Source: Acidobacteriota bacterium | GTDB lineage: Bacteria; Acidobacteriota; Blastocatellia; Pyrinomonadales; Pyrinomonadaceae | Length of the DNA stretch: 32,575 nucleotides | Direction: 5' to 3' | Assembly: GCA_013813755.1 (NCBI GenBank) | Contig: JACCRD010000138.1 | Coordinates: 1 to 32,575 of the forward strand | Shown: positions 17,133-25,737 of the stretch, in pieces | Layout of the letters: every line of letters starts with the position of its first letter | Numbering within the stretch: the first letter of the stretch is position 1 | The notes under the pieces: generated by a model | Seen by the model: the letters and a program-made list of their open reading frames with translations, nothing else | The model's database searches: none | Told to the model about the DNA's origin: nothing | Translations under genes and position numbers: made by a program

Positions 17133-17807
17133 ATGAAGGATAAATTAGAACTTGTTCAAAGGGTGGATTTTATCAAACAAGTTTGTGCTGGCAAAAAAGT
17201 CTTGCATCTCGGCTGCACGGATCATCCGTACACTCTGGAAGCTATCAAAAACAATATGCTCCTGCATTTTAAGTTAGAAAAAACGGCAAAGGAATTATAC
17301 GGATTTGATTATGATCAGGAAGGAATAGACATTTTATCAAAGGCGGGCGGCAGAAACCTTTTTCGGGCGGATTTGGAAAAGCTCGACGAAGTAGAATTGG
17401 ACGAAACTTTCGAGGTGATTATCGCGGGCGAAATGATCGAACATCTCTCGAATCCGGGACTGTTTTTAAGAGGTATCAAACGTTTTATGCATTCCGAAAC
17501 AAGCCTGGTGATTACAACTATTAACGCTTACAGCGCTCTTCGGTTTTTTATGTATGGTTTGCGCGGGAAAGGCGGCGAAAATGAACCGGTGCATCTCGAT
17601 CATGTCGCATATTACTCGTATCGAACCCTTAGTCTGGCGATTCGGAGAGAAACTCTACAGGTAAAAAATTTTTATTTTTATGATATTGGTCCCGAACACA
17701 GGCAGTTTAATCGCTGGTTTTATAATTTTATCAATGATGTCTCCGTTTCATTCTCGCCGCAGTTATCTGACGGTGTCATTGCCGTATGTCATTTAAACGA
17801 AGATTAA
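17133..17807 (+). CDS. Class I SAM-dependent methyltransferase
   Basis: The 224-residue protein has motif I VLHLGCTDHPYT (23-34), a beta-2 region YGFDYDQEGI, and a motif-II-like IIAGEMIEHLSNPG that is typical of the Methyltransf_23 family. It lies between flippase and polymerase genes. It may methylate a sugar of the repeat unit or cap the chain, but the acceptor is unknown. It is clearly different in sequence from the methyltransferase at 11083. Confidence 0.85.
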   Translation: MKDKLELVQRVDFIKQVCAGKKVLHLGCTDHPYTLEAIKNNMLLHFKLEKTAKELYGFDYDQEGIDILSKAGGRNLFRADLEKLDEVELDETFEVIIAGEMIEHLSNPGLFLRGIKRFMHSETSLVITTINAYSALRFFMYGLRGKGGENEPVHLDHVAYYSYRTLSLAIRRETLQVKNFYFYDIGPEHRQFNRWFYNFINDVSVSFSPQLSDGVIAVCHLNED

Positions 17808-17858
17808 AAATATTGAGTGAAAATTTGACTATTTTTTAAGATTTATCGAGTAATTTTT

Positions 17859-19406
17859 ATGTTGAACTCAAAACAGCGACCCGCATTTTTACAAAACAGA
17901 GACACCGCGCTTTTGTTTCCGGTTGTTTTAATTGCCATCATCACTTTTGTTGGCGGTTTTTCGCTGATTTTTGTTTCCGACGACGCGGGTAATCCGTTTA
18001 AGCAGCTTTTTCTGATGCCGTGGGTAATTTTGCTGGGGTTTGTTTTAGCGGCGCCGAGTTTCTATCTGTATTATCGCGGACGTTTTGGTTTTTTTCATCC
18101 GTTGGTCTTCGCGGCTTGGTCTTATTTTGTGCCAGCTTTTTTTGTGGGCGGAATAATTTTAGCCTCAGGTTTGTCGCAGCCTTATTTTTTGTCGTTTGTC
18201 GAAGATGAAAGATACAATCTGCCTTTGACCATTGTTTATGTAATTTTAGGCTATGGCGGATTGTCGGTTGGGTTTTTTCTTCCGCTCGGAAAAAAAATTG
18301 GGAAGAGAATAAACAGACGTTTGCCTGTGTGGGATTGGAAACCGGAGAATTTGTATCTGCCCGCGATTCTGCTTTTGTTTATTGGTATCGGAAACAGCAT
18401 CGTCGCATTTGGTTTCGGAATTTTAGGTTATCAAAAAGTTGATGTCGTTGGCGCATACGACGGATTATTATTTCTTTTAACGCTGTTGTGGCTTGAGGCG
18501 AGTTTTATCTTGTGGCTGTGTATATTCCGTACTAAAACCTTAAATGTCAATCATTCTTTGGTCATCGGTTTACTTTTGGCGACGTCTCTGACCAAATCCG
18601 CTTTTCAGGGAAATCGCGGAAGCTTGTTTCAACTCTTTATATTAATTGCCTGCGCGTTCATTTTCGCTGTTAACACGCTTAAATTGAGACACAAAGTTTT
18701 CGGAGTACTATTGCTTGTTTCAGCAATCGTCGTCGGAATGATTTACGGAACGACTTTCCGAAGTGTCAAACAGACCGAATCGAGAGTCAGTACCGATGAA
18801 TATATCGAAAATATCGGACAAACTTTCGATAAATTATTTGAACAGGATTTGGTCGATAATTTAGCCGAAGGAGTTTCCGCGCTTGCCGAACGAATTGAAA
18901 ATGTCAGTTCCTTAGCCGTTGTAGTTTCCAATTATGAAAAATTAGAGCCTTACGAAGAAAGTTACGGACTAAAGGATAATATCTGGAAGGACAGTATTAC
19001 TTTTTTTATTCCCCGACCATTATGGGTAAACAAACCGGTCGGTTCAGAACCGCGCCAATACGCCGATTTGTATTTTAATTATAGTGAAAATTCTTTTACG
19101 GTGACGCCGATGGGCGATCTTTTACGTAATTTCGGACCTTTCGGAGTTCCGCTCGGAATGATGCTTCTGGGAATTATTTTAAGCGCGATTTATACCGCTC
19201 TGATTGAAGACCAAGTTTTTTCAATTTGGCGCACCGCCTTATTTTATATGCTTCTGACGACAGTTTCATACGAAGGTTTTTATGGAACAATCATTCCATA
19301 TTTAATAAAATACGGTTTGCTGGCGGTTGCCGGAATACTTTTTATACAATTTTTTCAGGTAGGTTCAGGCACTCAATCTTCGGGAAGGGCGAGAAGATTA
19401 AATTAA
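17859..19406 (+). CDS. wzy: Wzy-like O-antigen/exopolysaccharide polymerase
   Basis: The 515-residue membrane protein has about twelve hydrophobic segments and one large hydrophilic loop (about 300-395). The loop contains TFRSVKQ near its start and FFIPRPLWVNKPVG, a motif common in oligosaccharide repeat-unit polymerases. It would join flipped repeat units at the periplasmic face. Such proteins have little sequence conservation. The call rests on topology, the IPRPLW motif and the position near Wzx, Wzc and Wza genes. Confidence 0.82.
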   Translation: MLNSKQRPAFLQNRDTALLFPVVLIAIITFVGGFSLIFVSDDAGNPFKQLFLMPWVILLGFVLAAPSFYLYYRGRFGFFHPLVFAAWSYFVPAFFVGGIILASGLSQPYFLSFVEDERYNLPLTIVYVILGYGGLSVGFFLPLGKKIGKRINRRLPVWDWKPENLYLPAILLLFIGIGNSIVAFGFGILGYQKVDVVGAYDGLLFLLTLLWLEASFILWLCIFRTKTLNVNHSLVIGLLLATSLTKSAFQGNRGSLFQLFILIACAFIFAVNTLKLRHKVFGVLLLVSAIVVGMIYGTTFRSVKQTESRVSTDEYIENIGQTFDKLFEQDLVDNLAEGVSALAERIENVSSLAVVVSNYEKLEPYEESYGLKDNIWKDSITFFIPRPLWVNKPVGSEPRQYADLYFNYSENSFTVTPMGDLLRNFGPFGVPLGMMLLGIILSAIYTALIEDQVFSIWRTALFYMLLTTVSYEGFYGTIIPYLIKYGLLAVAGILFIQFFQVGSGTQSSGRARRLN

Positions 19407-19454
19407 AAACGAGAATTGGTTTAGACAACGTTTTCCAGGACGTTCTTATCAAAA

Positions 19455-20468
19455 ATGGAAGTAAAAGTTTTTACAAACGGTTGTTTTGATATAATTCATC
19501 CAGGGCATATCGATTTTCTCAGACGCGCCGGAGAACTCGGAACGAATCTGATTGTTGGCATCAACAGTGATTCTTCAATTCGAGCGATCAAAGGCAAACC
19601 AAAACCATATATGAACGAAATTGACCGCAAGGCAATTTTGCAGGCAATCAAATTTGTCGATCAAGTTTATATTTTTAATGAAACCACGCCCGAATCGCTG
19701 ATCAAAAAAATTAATCCTGATGTTTTGGTAAAGGGCGGCGATTGGACTGTAGATGAAATTGTCGGTTCCGATTTTGTTTTAAAAAAGGGCGGAAAGGTTT
19801 TATCACTTGCTCTCCTGGAAAATTATTCGTCAAGTTCGATTGCCGAGAAAATAAAAAACAGTGAAGTAAAAAATTTGCCTCAGATTCAGGAAAAAACCGG
19901 CAGCCAGGTAATTGTAAATGCTCTGAAGACACACATACAAATATTTGAACAATTATTAAAAAGTGAAATTTTGATAATTGAAGAGTGCGCTGAACTTATT
20001 TATCGGACATTTCTCAATGGAAATAAAGTTTTAATTTGCGGCAACGGTGGAAGCGCCGCCGATGCACAGCATATCGCCGCTGAATTCGTCGGCAGGTATG
20101 AAGTTGAAAGAAAGGCTTTGCCGGTAATCGCTCTAACGACTGATACTTCTGCACTCACCGCACTCGCCAATGACTACAGCTTTGAAAAAATTTTTTCCAG
20201 GCAAGTTGAAGCTTTAGGCGCAAAAAATGATTTGTTAATTGCCATCAGCACCAGCGGTAATTCCTCAAATGTTAGTGCCGCGGTGATGACCGCCAGACAA
20301 ATTGGCTGTAAAACCATTGGTTTAACTGGCTCTAAAGGTAAAAAACTAGCGTCGCTCTGCGATACAAGTATTTTAGTGCCGGCAATACTGACAGCCAGAA
20401 TCCAGGAAGCGCACATTGCGATCGGACATATCTGGTGTGAAATAATCGACCTTAAATTCCAAAAGTAA
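19455..20468 (+). CDS. Fusion: heptose-1-phosphate adenylyltransferase (HldE C-domain type) + sedoheptulose-7-phosphate isomerase (GmhA)
   Basis: One 337-residue chain holds two enzymes of ADP-heptose synthesis. Residues 1-135 are a nucleotidyltransferase domain of the RfaE2/HldE C-terminal type: TNGCFDIIHPGH with the HxGH motif (His15, His18), VGINSD (34-39), and LVKGGDWTVDEIVG (91-104). Residues about 150-337 are a SIS-fold GmhA: GNGGSAADAQHIAAEF (196-211), STSGNSSNV (265-273), and IQEAHIAIGH (316-325). Thus the isomerase of step 1 and the nucleotidyltransferase of step 4 are fused. The separate heptose kinase gene follows. Both domains look complete and the reading frame is continuous, so this is not an assembly join seen in one codon phase by accident. 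Confidence 0.9.
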   Translation: MEVKVFTNGCFDIIHPGHIDFLRRAGELGTNLIVGINSDSSIRAIKGKPKPYMNEIDRKAILQAIKFVDQVYIFNETTPESLIKKINPDVLVKGGDWTVDEIVGSDFVLKKGGKVLSLALLENYSSSSIAEKIKNSEVKNLPQIQEKTGSQVIVNALKTHIQIFEQLLKSEILIIEECAELIYRTFLNGNKVLICGNGGSAADAQHIAAEFVGRYEVERKALPVIALTTDTSALTALANDYSFEKIFSRQVEALGAKNDLLIAISTSGNSSNVSAAVMTARQIGCKTIGLTGSKGKKLASLCDTSILVPAILTARIQEAHIAIGHIWCEIIDLKFQK

Positions 20469-20507
20469 ATTTTTTCTTTTAAAGTTATAAATCAAAACGT
20501 TTTTAGT

Positions 20508-21464
20508 ATGGAAATTACGAAAGATTTCAAAAATATAAATGTTTTGATCGTTGGAGACGTGATGCTTGACCGCTATTGGTGGGGAAGCGTCGAACGGATT
20601 TCTCCAGAAGCTCCGGTTCCGATATTGAATTTAAACAACACCACGCTCGCAGCCGGCGGCGCGGCAAATGTTGCCGCGAATGTCGATGGTTTAGGAGCTA
20701 AACCATTTCTGATAGGGATTGTGGGCACAGATCCAGAATCAGAATTATTCTGTGAATTATTGAACTCAAAAAAAATTTCGACTGATTATTTATATCGGCA
20801 TCCTGACCGACCGACAACAATCAAGACAAGAATTTTAGGGCATAATCAACAGATTGTGAGAGTTGACCAGGAACAGACAAACAATATTTCGGAATTTGAA
20901 GAAGAAGATATCTGGAACTTAATTTTTCAAATTATAAACACCGTTGATGTAATCATTGTGTCTGATTATGGAAAAGGGTTAGTAACAAAATCAATTTTAA
21001 TGCGTCTGATAAATTTTGGGAATGACAATGACAAAATTGTATTAATTGATCCAAAGGGGAAAGATTATACAAAATATTCCGGAGCGACATTATTGACTCC
21101 AAATCAATTTGAATTGATCCAAGCCTGCAATTTAGATAGCTGTAAACAAACGACAATTGAGGAAGCCGGGAGTAATCTGCTCGGAAAATTATCTCTAAAT
21201 AATCTTCTCGTCACACAGGGCGGGGACGGAATGACATTATTTCGACAGAATCAATTGCCCGAACATCTTCCGGCGTTGGCGCGCAATGTATATGATGTGA
21301 CGGGGGCGGGCGATACGGTTATCGCAACTTTGGGAGTAGCGTTGGCAAGCGGTTTTGACACGCTCGCCGCGGCAAAATTGGCGAATGTCGCCGCCGGTTT
21401 GATTGTTGAGCAGATCGGAACTACCGCGATAACTCTGGAAATGCTGAAGTCAGAATTAAATTAG
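20508..21464 (+). CDS. D-glycero-D-manno-heptose-7-phosphate kinase (HldE N-domain type)
   Basis: The 318-residue PfkB/ribokinase-family kinase resembles the N-terminal domain of HldE (RfaE1). It should phosphorylate C1 of heptose 7-phosphate. VGDVMLDRYWWG near the N-terminus, AAGGAANVAANVDGLGA (about 48-64), and DVTGAGDT with catalytic Asp269 (263-270) are all present. In E. coli this domain is fused to the adenylyltransferase. Here it stands alone, while that partner is fused to the isomerase in the gene 39 bases upstream. Full length for a single kinase domain. Confidence 0.9.
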   Translation: MEITKDFKNINVLIVGDVMLDRYWWGSVERISPEAPVPILNLNNTTLAAGGAANVAANVDGLGAKPFLIGIVGTDPESELFCELLNSKKISTDYLYRHPDRPTTIKTRILGHNQQIVRVDQEQTNNISEFEEEDIWNLIFQIINTVDVIIVSDYGKGLVTKSILMRLINFGNDNDKIVLIDPKGKDYTKYSGATLLTPNQFELIQACNLDSCKQTTIEEAGSNLLGKLSLNNLLVTQGGDGMTLFRQNQLPEHLPALARNVYDVTGAGDTVIATLGVALASGFDTLAAAKLANVAAGLIVEQIGTTAITLEMLKSELN

Positions 21465-21498
21465 AAATTCGCGAATAAATTGTATTTATCCATTCAAA

Positions 21499-22515
21499 AT
21501 GCCAACGAAAATACTTTATATCGAACGTAAACTAGAAAACGGTGTCAGTATCGAAAAGGTTTTCAGGCAAATTGCCAAAAATTTGAATCAGAAAGAATTT
21601 TATAATTCGTTCCAGCAGTTGCCTTTTAGAAACAATACCTTTGGTACATTGAAAAATTTATTTTTTTTTAAATCAAAAAAAAGCGACATTTTTCATATAA
21701 CGGGTCACGTTCATTACATCGCTTTAATTTTACCCTCCAATAAAACAGTTTTAACCATTCACGATTTAGGAATTCTCAAGATCCGAAAAGGACTTCGGCG
21801 ATACGTTTTAAAAAAAATATTATTTGATTTTCCAATCCGTCGGCTTAAATTTATTACGACGATTTCCGAGACGGTTAAAAAAGAAATAGTTTTTCATACC
21901 AAATGTGATGAAAAAAAAATACGTGTGATAGAGAATCCTCTGCAGGATCATTTTAATTCAGCGTCCAAAAAAATATTTAATGCGGAATATCCGACTATTC
22001 TGCAGATCGGCACAACTCCAAATAAAAATTTAGAAAATGTGATAAAAGCTTTGAGCGGGATTCCATGTCGTTTGAAAATAATCGGAAAATTAGAAGATAA
22101 TATTCTGAGCGAATTAAAAACGCAAAAGATTGATTTTGTGAACGTTTTTAATTTGAATAATGAGGAAATTAAAACCGAATACCAAAACGCGGACCTCGTC
22201 ACATTTTGCTCTTTGTATGAAGGCTTTGGTTTGCCGATTATCGAAGCGCAGGCGATGCGAACTCCGGTGGTAACAAGTAATATAAGCCCCTTAAAAGAGG
22301 TCGCGGGCGGCGGCGCCGTTTTGGTTGATCCAAATAGTTACTTGAGTTTACAGAAGGGAATCTTAAGTTTAATCGAAAATAAAATTCTTCGTGAAAAGTT
22401 AATTGAAGTTGGACTGAAAAATATTAGACGTTTTGAACCAAAGAAGATTTCTCATAATTACGAAAATTTATACCGGGAAATTAACGATAGTAATTCTCGA
22501 AACAAGTTGTTTTGA
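21499..22515 (+). CDS. Family 4 glycosyltransferase
   Basis: The 338-residue GT-B enzyme has a donor-binding motif YEGFGLPIIE (Glu241, Glu249) followed by AQAMRTPVVTSNISPLKEVAG, typical of GT4 mannosyl/rhamnosyl-like transferases. It probably adds a sugar of the repeat unit on the cytoplasmic side. It follows the heptose kinase by 34 bases, but heptosyl transfer is only a guess from position. No strong ribosome site is visible. Confidence 0.85.
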   Translation: MPTKILYIERKLENGVSIEKVFRQIAKNLNQKEFYNSFQQLPFRNNTFGTLKNLFFFKSKKSDIFHITGHVHYIALILPSNKTVLTIHDLGILKIRKGLRRYVLKKILFDFPIRRLKFITTISETVKKEIVFHTKCDEKKIRVIENPLQDHFNSASKKIFNAEYPTILQIGTTPNKNLENVIKALSGIPCRLKIIGKLEDNILSELKTQKIDFVNVFNLNNEEIKTEYQNADLVTFCSLYEGFGLPIIEAQAMRTPVVTSNISPLKEVAGGGAVLVDPNSYLSLQKGILSLIENKILREKLIEVGLKNIRRFEPKKISHNYENLYREINDSNSRNKLF

Positions 22516-22521
22516 AATAAA

Positions 22522-23709
22522 ATGTCAAAAAATATAGTTGAAAATAGCAGAAAGAAAATCTTAATTATCTGCAATTATTATTTGCCCGGTTTTAAAAGCG
22601 GTGGAAGTCTCCGAACAATTGTTAATATGATTGAACGCTTGGGAGACGAATTCGATTTTAAAATTATAACGTTTGATCACGATGGTGACAAGATTAGATA
22701 TAAAAATATTGAAGTTAATAAATGGAATCAACGTGGAAAGGCGCAAGTGCTTTATTTGTCACAAAATACCGTTAATATTTCGAAATTACGTGAACTTATT
22801 ATAGAGACTCGGGCAGATTCGATCTACATTAACAGTGTTTTCTCGAAGTTGTCATTTTTCGTATTGGTTCTAAAAAAATTAAATCTGATTCCAGAAATAA
22901 AAATAGTTTTAGCCCCCGAAGGTGAATTATCTGTCGGCGCTTTGCAGTTAAAGGCGAAAAAGAAAAATCTATTTTTGAAGGCAGCACGTCTTACGGGTTT
23001 GTTTGATCAATTAATCTGGAAAACTACATCCGAATTAGAAAAAAAAGAAGTAGAAAATTTGACCTCAAAATATGAAAAGATTTTCATCGCTCCGAATATG
23101 CCTGCCGGAATTTTACTTGAAAATTATAAGCAGGATGCCAAGCCGCCAAAAGATAAAGAAAATACTCGGATGGTTTTTCTTTCCAGGTATATGCGCAAAA
23201 AAAACTTAAAGTGGTTTATAGAATTGCTCACAGACATTAAACAGCCTTTGACCCTCGACATTTACGGACCAATAGAAGACAAAAATTATTGGCAGGAAAG
23301 CTTAGCAATTATTCAACGTTTACCCTCAAACATAAAAGTGAATTATGCAGGCTCGATTTCGCACAATGAGGTGGTTTCAACTTTATTTAAATATCATTAT
23401 TTTATCTTGCCGACTTTAGGTGAGAATTTCGGGCACGTTTTTATTGAAGCCCTCAGTGCGGGATGTCCAATTATAATTAGCGATCGAACGCCCTGGCTAA
23501 ATTTATATGAGAAAAGTGTTGGCTGGGATTTACCTCTCGAAGAACCTGATAAATGGCTTGAAGTTATTAGAGAATGCATTAATGCAGATCAGGTAAAATA
23601 TAACAATATATCAAGTAAAGCGCGAAGTTTCGCCGTTGAATGGCTTTCAGATAAAAAAGTTAAAGAAGCAACTTATGAGGTGTTGAGTTACAGTGTATGC
23701 GCTACATAA
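22522..23709 (+). CDS. Family 4 glycosyltransferase
   Basis: The 395-residue GT-B enzyme begins KKILIICNYYLPGFKSGGSL, a GT4 opening with a glycine-rich acceptor loop. Near the C-terminus it has GENFGHVFIE (Glu301, Glu309) followed by ALSAGCPIIISD. Six bases separate it from the preceding glycosyltransferase gene, so the two are co-transcribed. Donor and acceptor are unknown. Confidence 0.85.
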   Translation: MSKNIVENSRKKILIICNYYLPGFKSGGSLRTIVNMIERLGDEFDFKIITFDHDGDKIRYKNIEVNKWNQRGKAQVLYLSQNTVNISKLRELIIETRADSIYINSVFSKLSFFVLVLKKLNLIPEIKIVLAPEGELSVGALQLKAKKKNLFLKAARLTGLFDQLIWKTTSELEKKEVENLTSKYEKIFIAPNMPAGILLENYKQDAKPPKDKENTRMVFLSRYMRKKNLKWFIELLTDIKQPLTLDIYGPIEDKNYWQESLAIIQRLPSNIKVNYAGSISHNEVVSTLFKYHYFILPTLGENFGHVFIEALSAGCPIIISDRTPWLNLYEKSVGWDLPLEEPDKWLEVIRECINADQVKYNNISSKARSFAVEWLSDKKVKEATYEVLSYSVCAT

Positions 23710-23804
23710 CACAACTAATCTTAAACGATACAAAATAGACGAGTTGAGTATATAAATAATTATTGCAATGTTGAAAGTCCAACGGTTAATAAAATACATT
23801 AATT

Positions 23805-24677
23805 ATGAAAATTTTAGTTTTTGGTGGGGGAGGAATGCTTGGACACAAATTAGTCCAAAAATTACAAGTGGATTTTGATGTGTGGACAAGTTTTAGAGAC
23901 AGCTATAAAAAATATGAAAATCTAAAATTTTTCAATCCAGAGAAAATTGTTAATCGAGTAAATGTATTAGATTTTGAATCGATACAAAAAACTATTAGAG
24001 AAGTTAACCCGGAAATTTTGATCAACGCCGTCGGAATAATTAAACAACTTCCATCTTCAAAAGATGTCATAAAGACTCTTTTAACAAATTCAATTTTTCC
24101 ACACCAACTGGCAGAAATTTGTGCCGAAGAAAATCGTTATTTAATAAATATCAGCACCGATTGTGTTTTTGATGGTGCGAAAGGGAATTATAAAGAAGAG
24201 GATATTTCTAACGCATCTGATTTATACGGAAGAAGCAAAAGCTTAGGCGAGGTAAATAACCAAAGGTGTCTTACAATCAGGACTTCAATTATCGGTAGAG
24301 AACTTTTTACAAAGAATAGTTTGGTCGAGTGGTTTTTAAGCAATGAAGAAGTTCGAATAAAAGGATTTGTAAATGCTATCTATTCCGGTTTCCCAACAAT
24401 AATACTGGCTGAAATTATTTCAGAATTATTAAGGCATCAGGATTTTTTGGAAGGTTTATATCACGTTTCGAGCGAACCGATTAATAAATACGAATTGTTG
24501 AAATTATTAAAAAAAGCTTTTCAAATCAAGGTTGAGATTGAACCTTTTGAAGAATTTAAGATTGATCGAAGTCTAAACTCCGATAAATTTAGAAAACAAA
24601 CTAATTTCGCGCCGCTCAGTTGGGAGGAGATGATTACAATAATGGCGAATGATAAATTTCCATATCAAAACAAATGA
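23805..24677 (+). CDS. RmlD-like NAD(P)-dependent sugar reductase (WbvR/FnlB step)
   Basis: The 290-residue short-chain dehydrogenase/reductase has the nucleotide-binding motif GGGGMLG (7-13), NISTDCVFDG, and the catalytic YxxxK as YGRSKS. It most resembles dTDP-4-dehydrorhamnose reductase. It overlaps the next gene by four bases (ATGA) and begins the block that makes a 6-deoxy-L-HexNAc nucleotide. It should reduce the 4-keto intermediate made by the following enzyme. It lacks the C-terminal cupin-like part of FnlB/WbjC (about 370 residues). The RmlD-like form is the type I associate with UDP-L-QuiNAc synthesis. A 95-base gap precedes it, with no convincing promoter. Confidence 0.82.
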   Translation: MKILVFGGGGMLGHKLVQKLQVDFDVWTSFRDSYKKYENLKFFNPEKIVNRVNVLDFESIQKTIREVNPEILINAVGIIKQLPSSKDVIKTLLTNSIFPHQLAEICAEENRYLINISTDCVFDGAKGNYKEEDISNASDLYGRSKSLGEVNNQRCLTIRTSIIGRELFTKNSLVEWFLSNEEVRIKGFVNAIYSGFPTIILAEIISELLRHQDFLEGLYHVSSEPINKYELLKLLKKAFQIKVEIEPFEEFKIDRSLNSDKFRKQTNFAPLSWEEMITIMANDKFPYQNK

Positions 24678-25723
24678 ATAATTTAGAAGGAAAAAGAATT
24701 TTAGTTACCGGCGGAACCGGTTCGCTCGGACAAACTTTAGTTCGGAGATTGCTCAGAGGAGAAATGGGTAAGCCTTCGCGGGTCACTGTTTTTTCGCGCG
24801 ATGAAGCCAAACAGCATTATATGCGTCTGGACTTTATGCATCGAAAAACCGCCACCGACGATGTAATTTATGAAAATTCGCAGGATTTGTTAAATTTTCG
24901 GATTGGCGACGTGCGCGATTACTCGGCAATACTTTCGGCACTGCGCGAGTGTGATGTGGTTTTTCACGCCGCCGCGCTCAAGCAAGTACCTTCGTGTGAA
25001 TATTTTCCGTATGAAGCGGTTTTAACAAATATTGTCGGGGCGCAGAATGTTGCGCGCGCGATTCGTGAAAACAATCTCCCGATCAAAAAAGTAATCGGAA
25101 TATCCACAGATAAAGCGTGTAAACCGATTAATGTGATGGGAATGACCAAGGCTCTGCAGGAGAGGGTTTTAATTGAAGCGAATAGAGATTGCCCGGATAC
25201 AAATTTTATGTGCGTGAGATACGGCAACGTGATTGCTTCACGCGGTTCGATTGTTCCACTGTTTGTCGAACAGGTAAGAAAAAATCAGACATTAACCGTA
25301 ACCTTAGAAGAGATGACCAGATTTTTGTTAAGTCTCGATAAAGCGGTCGACACGGTTTTTGCCGCTATTGACAATGGAATGCGGGGCGAAACATATGTGC
25401 CTCAAGTATCTTCCGCGAAAATGATTGATGTGGCGAATGCTCTGATGGGTAAAAAAAAGCTGCCGATTGTATTTACAGGCATTCGTCCGGGAGAGAAGGT
25501 TCACGAAATTATGGTTTCCGAAGAAGAATGTTTTCGAACGATCGAACGGGGCGAATATTATGTTATCTTGCCAGTTTTGCCTGAGCTTCGACAGGAAAAG
25601 GATTTTTCTCCGGCACTGAGTTCTGAATATTCTTCGAAAGACAAAAATATTTCTATCGAAAAATTAAAATTATTACTCGGTCAGGCTGATTCGGAAATCA
25701 GGCGATTTATCGAAAAAGGGTGA
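24674..25723 (+). CDS. fnlA: UDP-GlcNAc 4,6-dehydratase/5-epimerase (FnlA/WbjB/CapE type)
   Basis: This 349-residue extended SDR should turn UDP-GlcNAc into a 4-keto-6-deoxy sugar with inversion at C5. TGGTGSLG (12-19) binds NAD(P), and STDKA (144-148) follows. The catalytic YxxxK is replaced by MxxxK (Met155, Lys159), as described for the CapE/WbpM group. RPGEKVHE (about residues 270-280) is also typical. It overlaps the upstream reductase (ATGA) and the downstream epimerase reading frame (GTGA). Order reductase-dehydratase-epimerase-glycosyltransferase-SDR-WbpL is a known O-antigen/capsule block. Confidence 0.9.
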   Translation: MNNLEGKRILVTGGTGSLGQTLVRRLLRGEMGKPSRVTVFSRDEAKQHYMRLDFMHRKTATDDVIYENSQDLLNFRIGDVRDYSAILSALRECDVVFHAAALKQVPSCEYFPYEAVLTNIVGAQNVARAIRENNLPIKKVIGISTDKACKPINVMGMTKALQERVLIEANRDCPDTNFMCVRYGNVIASRGSIVPLFVEQVRKNQTLTVTLEEMTRFLLSLDKAVDTVFAAIDNGMRGETYVPQVSSAKMIDVANALMGKKKLPIVFTGIRPGEKVHEIMVSEEECFRTIERGEYYVILPVLPELRQEKDFSPALSSEYSSKDKNISIEKLKLLLGQADSEIRRFIEKG

Positions 25724-25737
25724 AAAATTATAAAATT

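Noticed and set aside
23771..23800. Promoter-like TTGAAA - 18 bases - TACATT before the RmlD-like gene
   Set aside because: Transcription would start at or after the ATG at 23805, so it cannot serve that gene unless the start is downstream, which would remove the NAD-binding motif.
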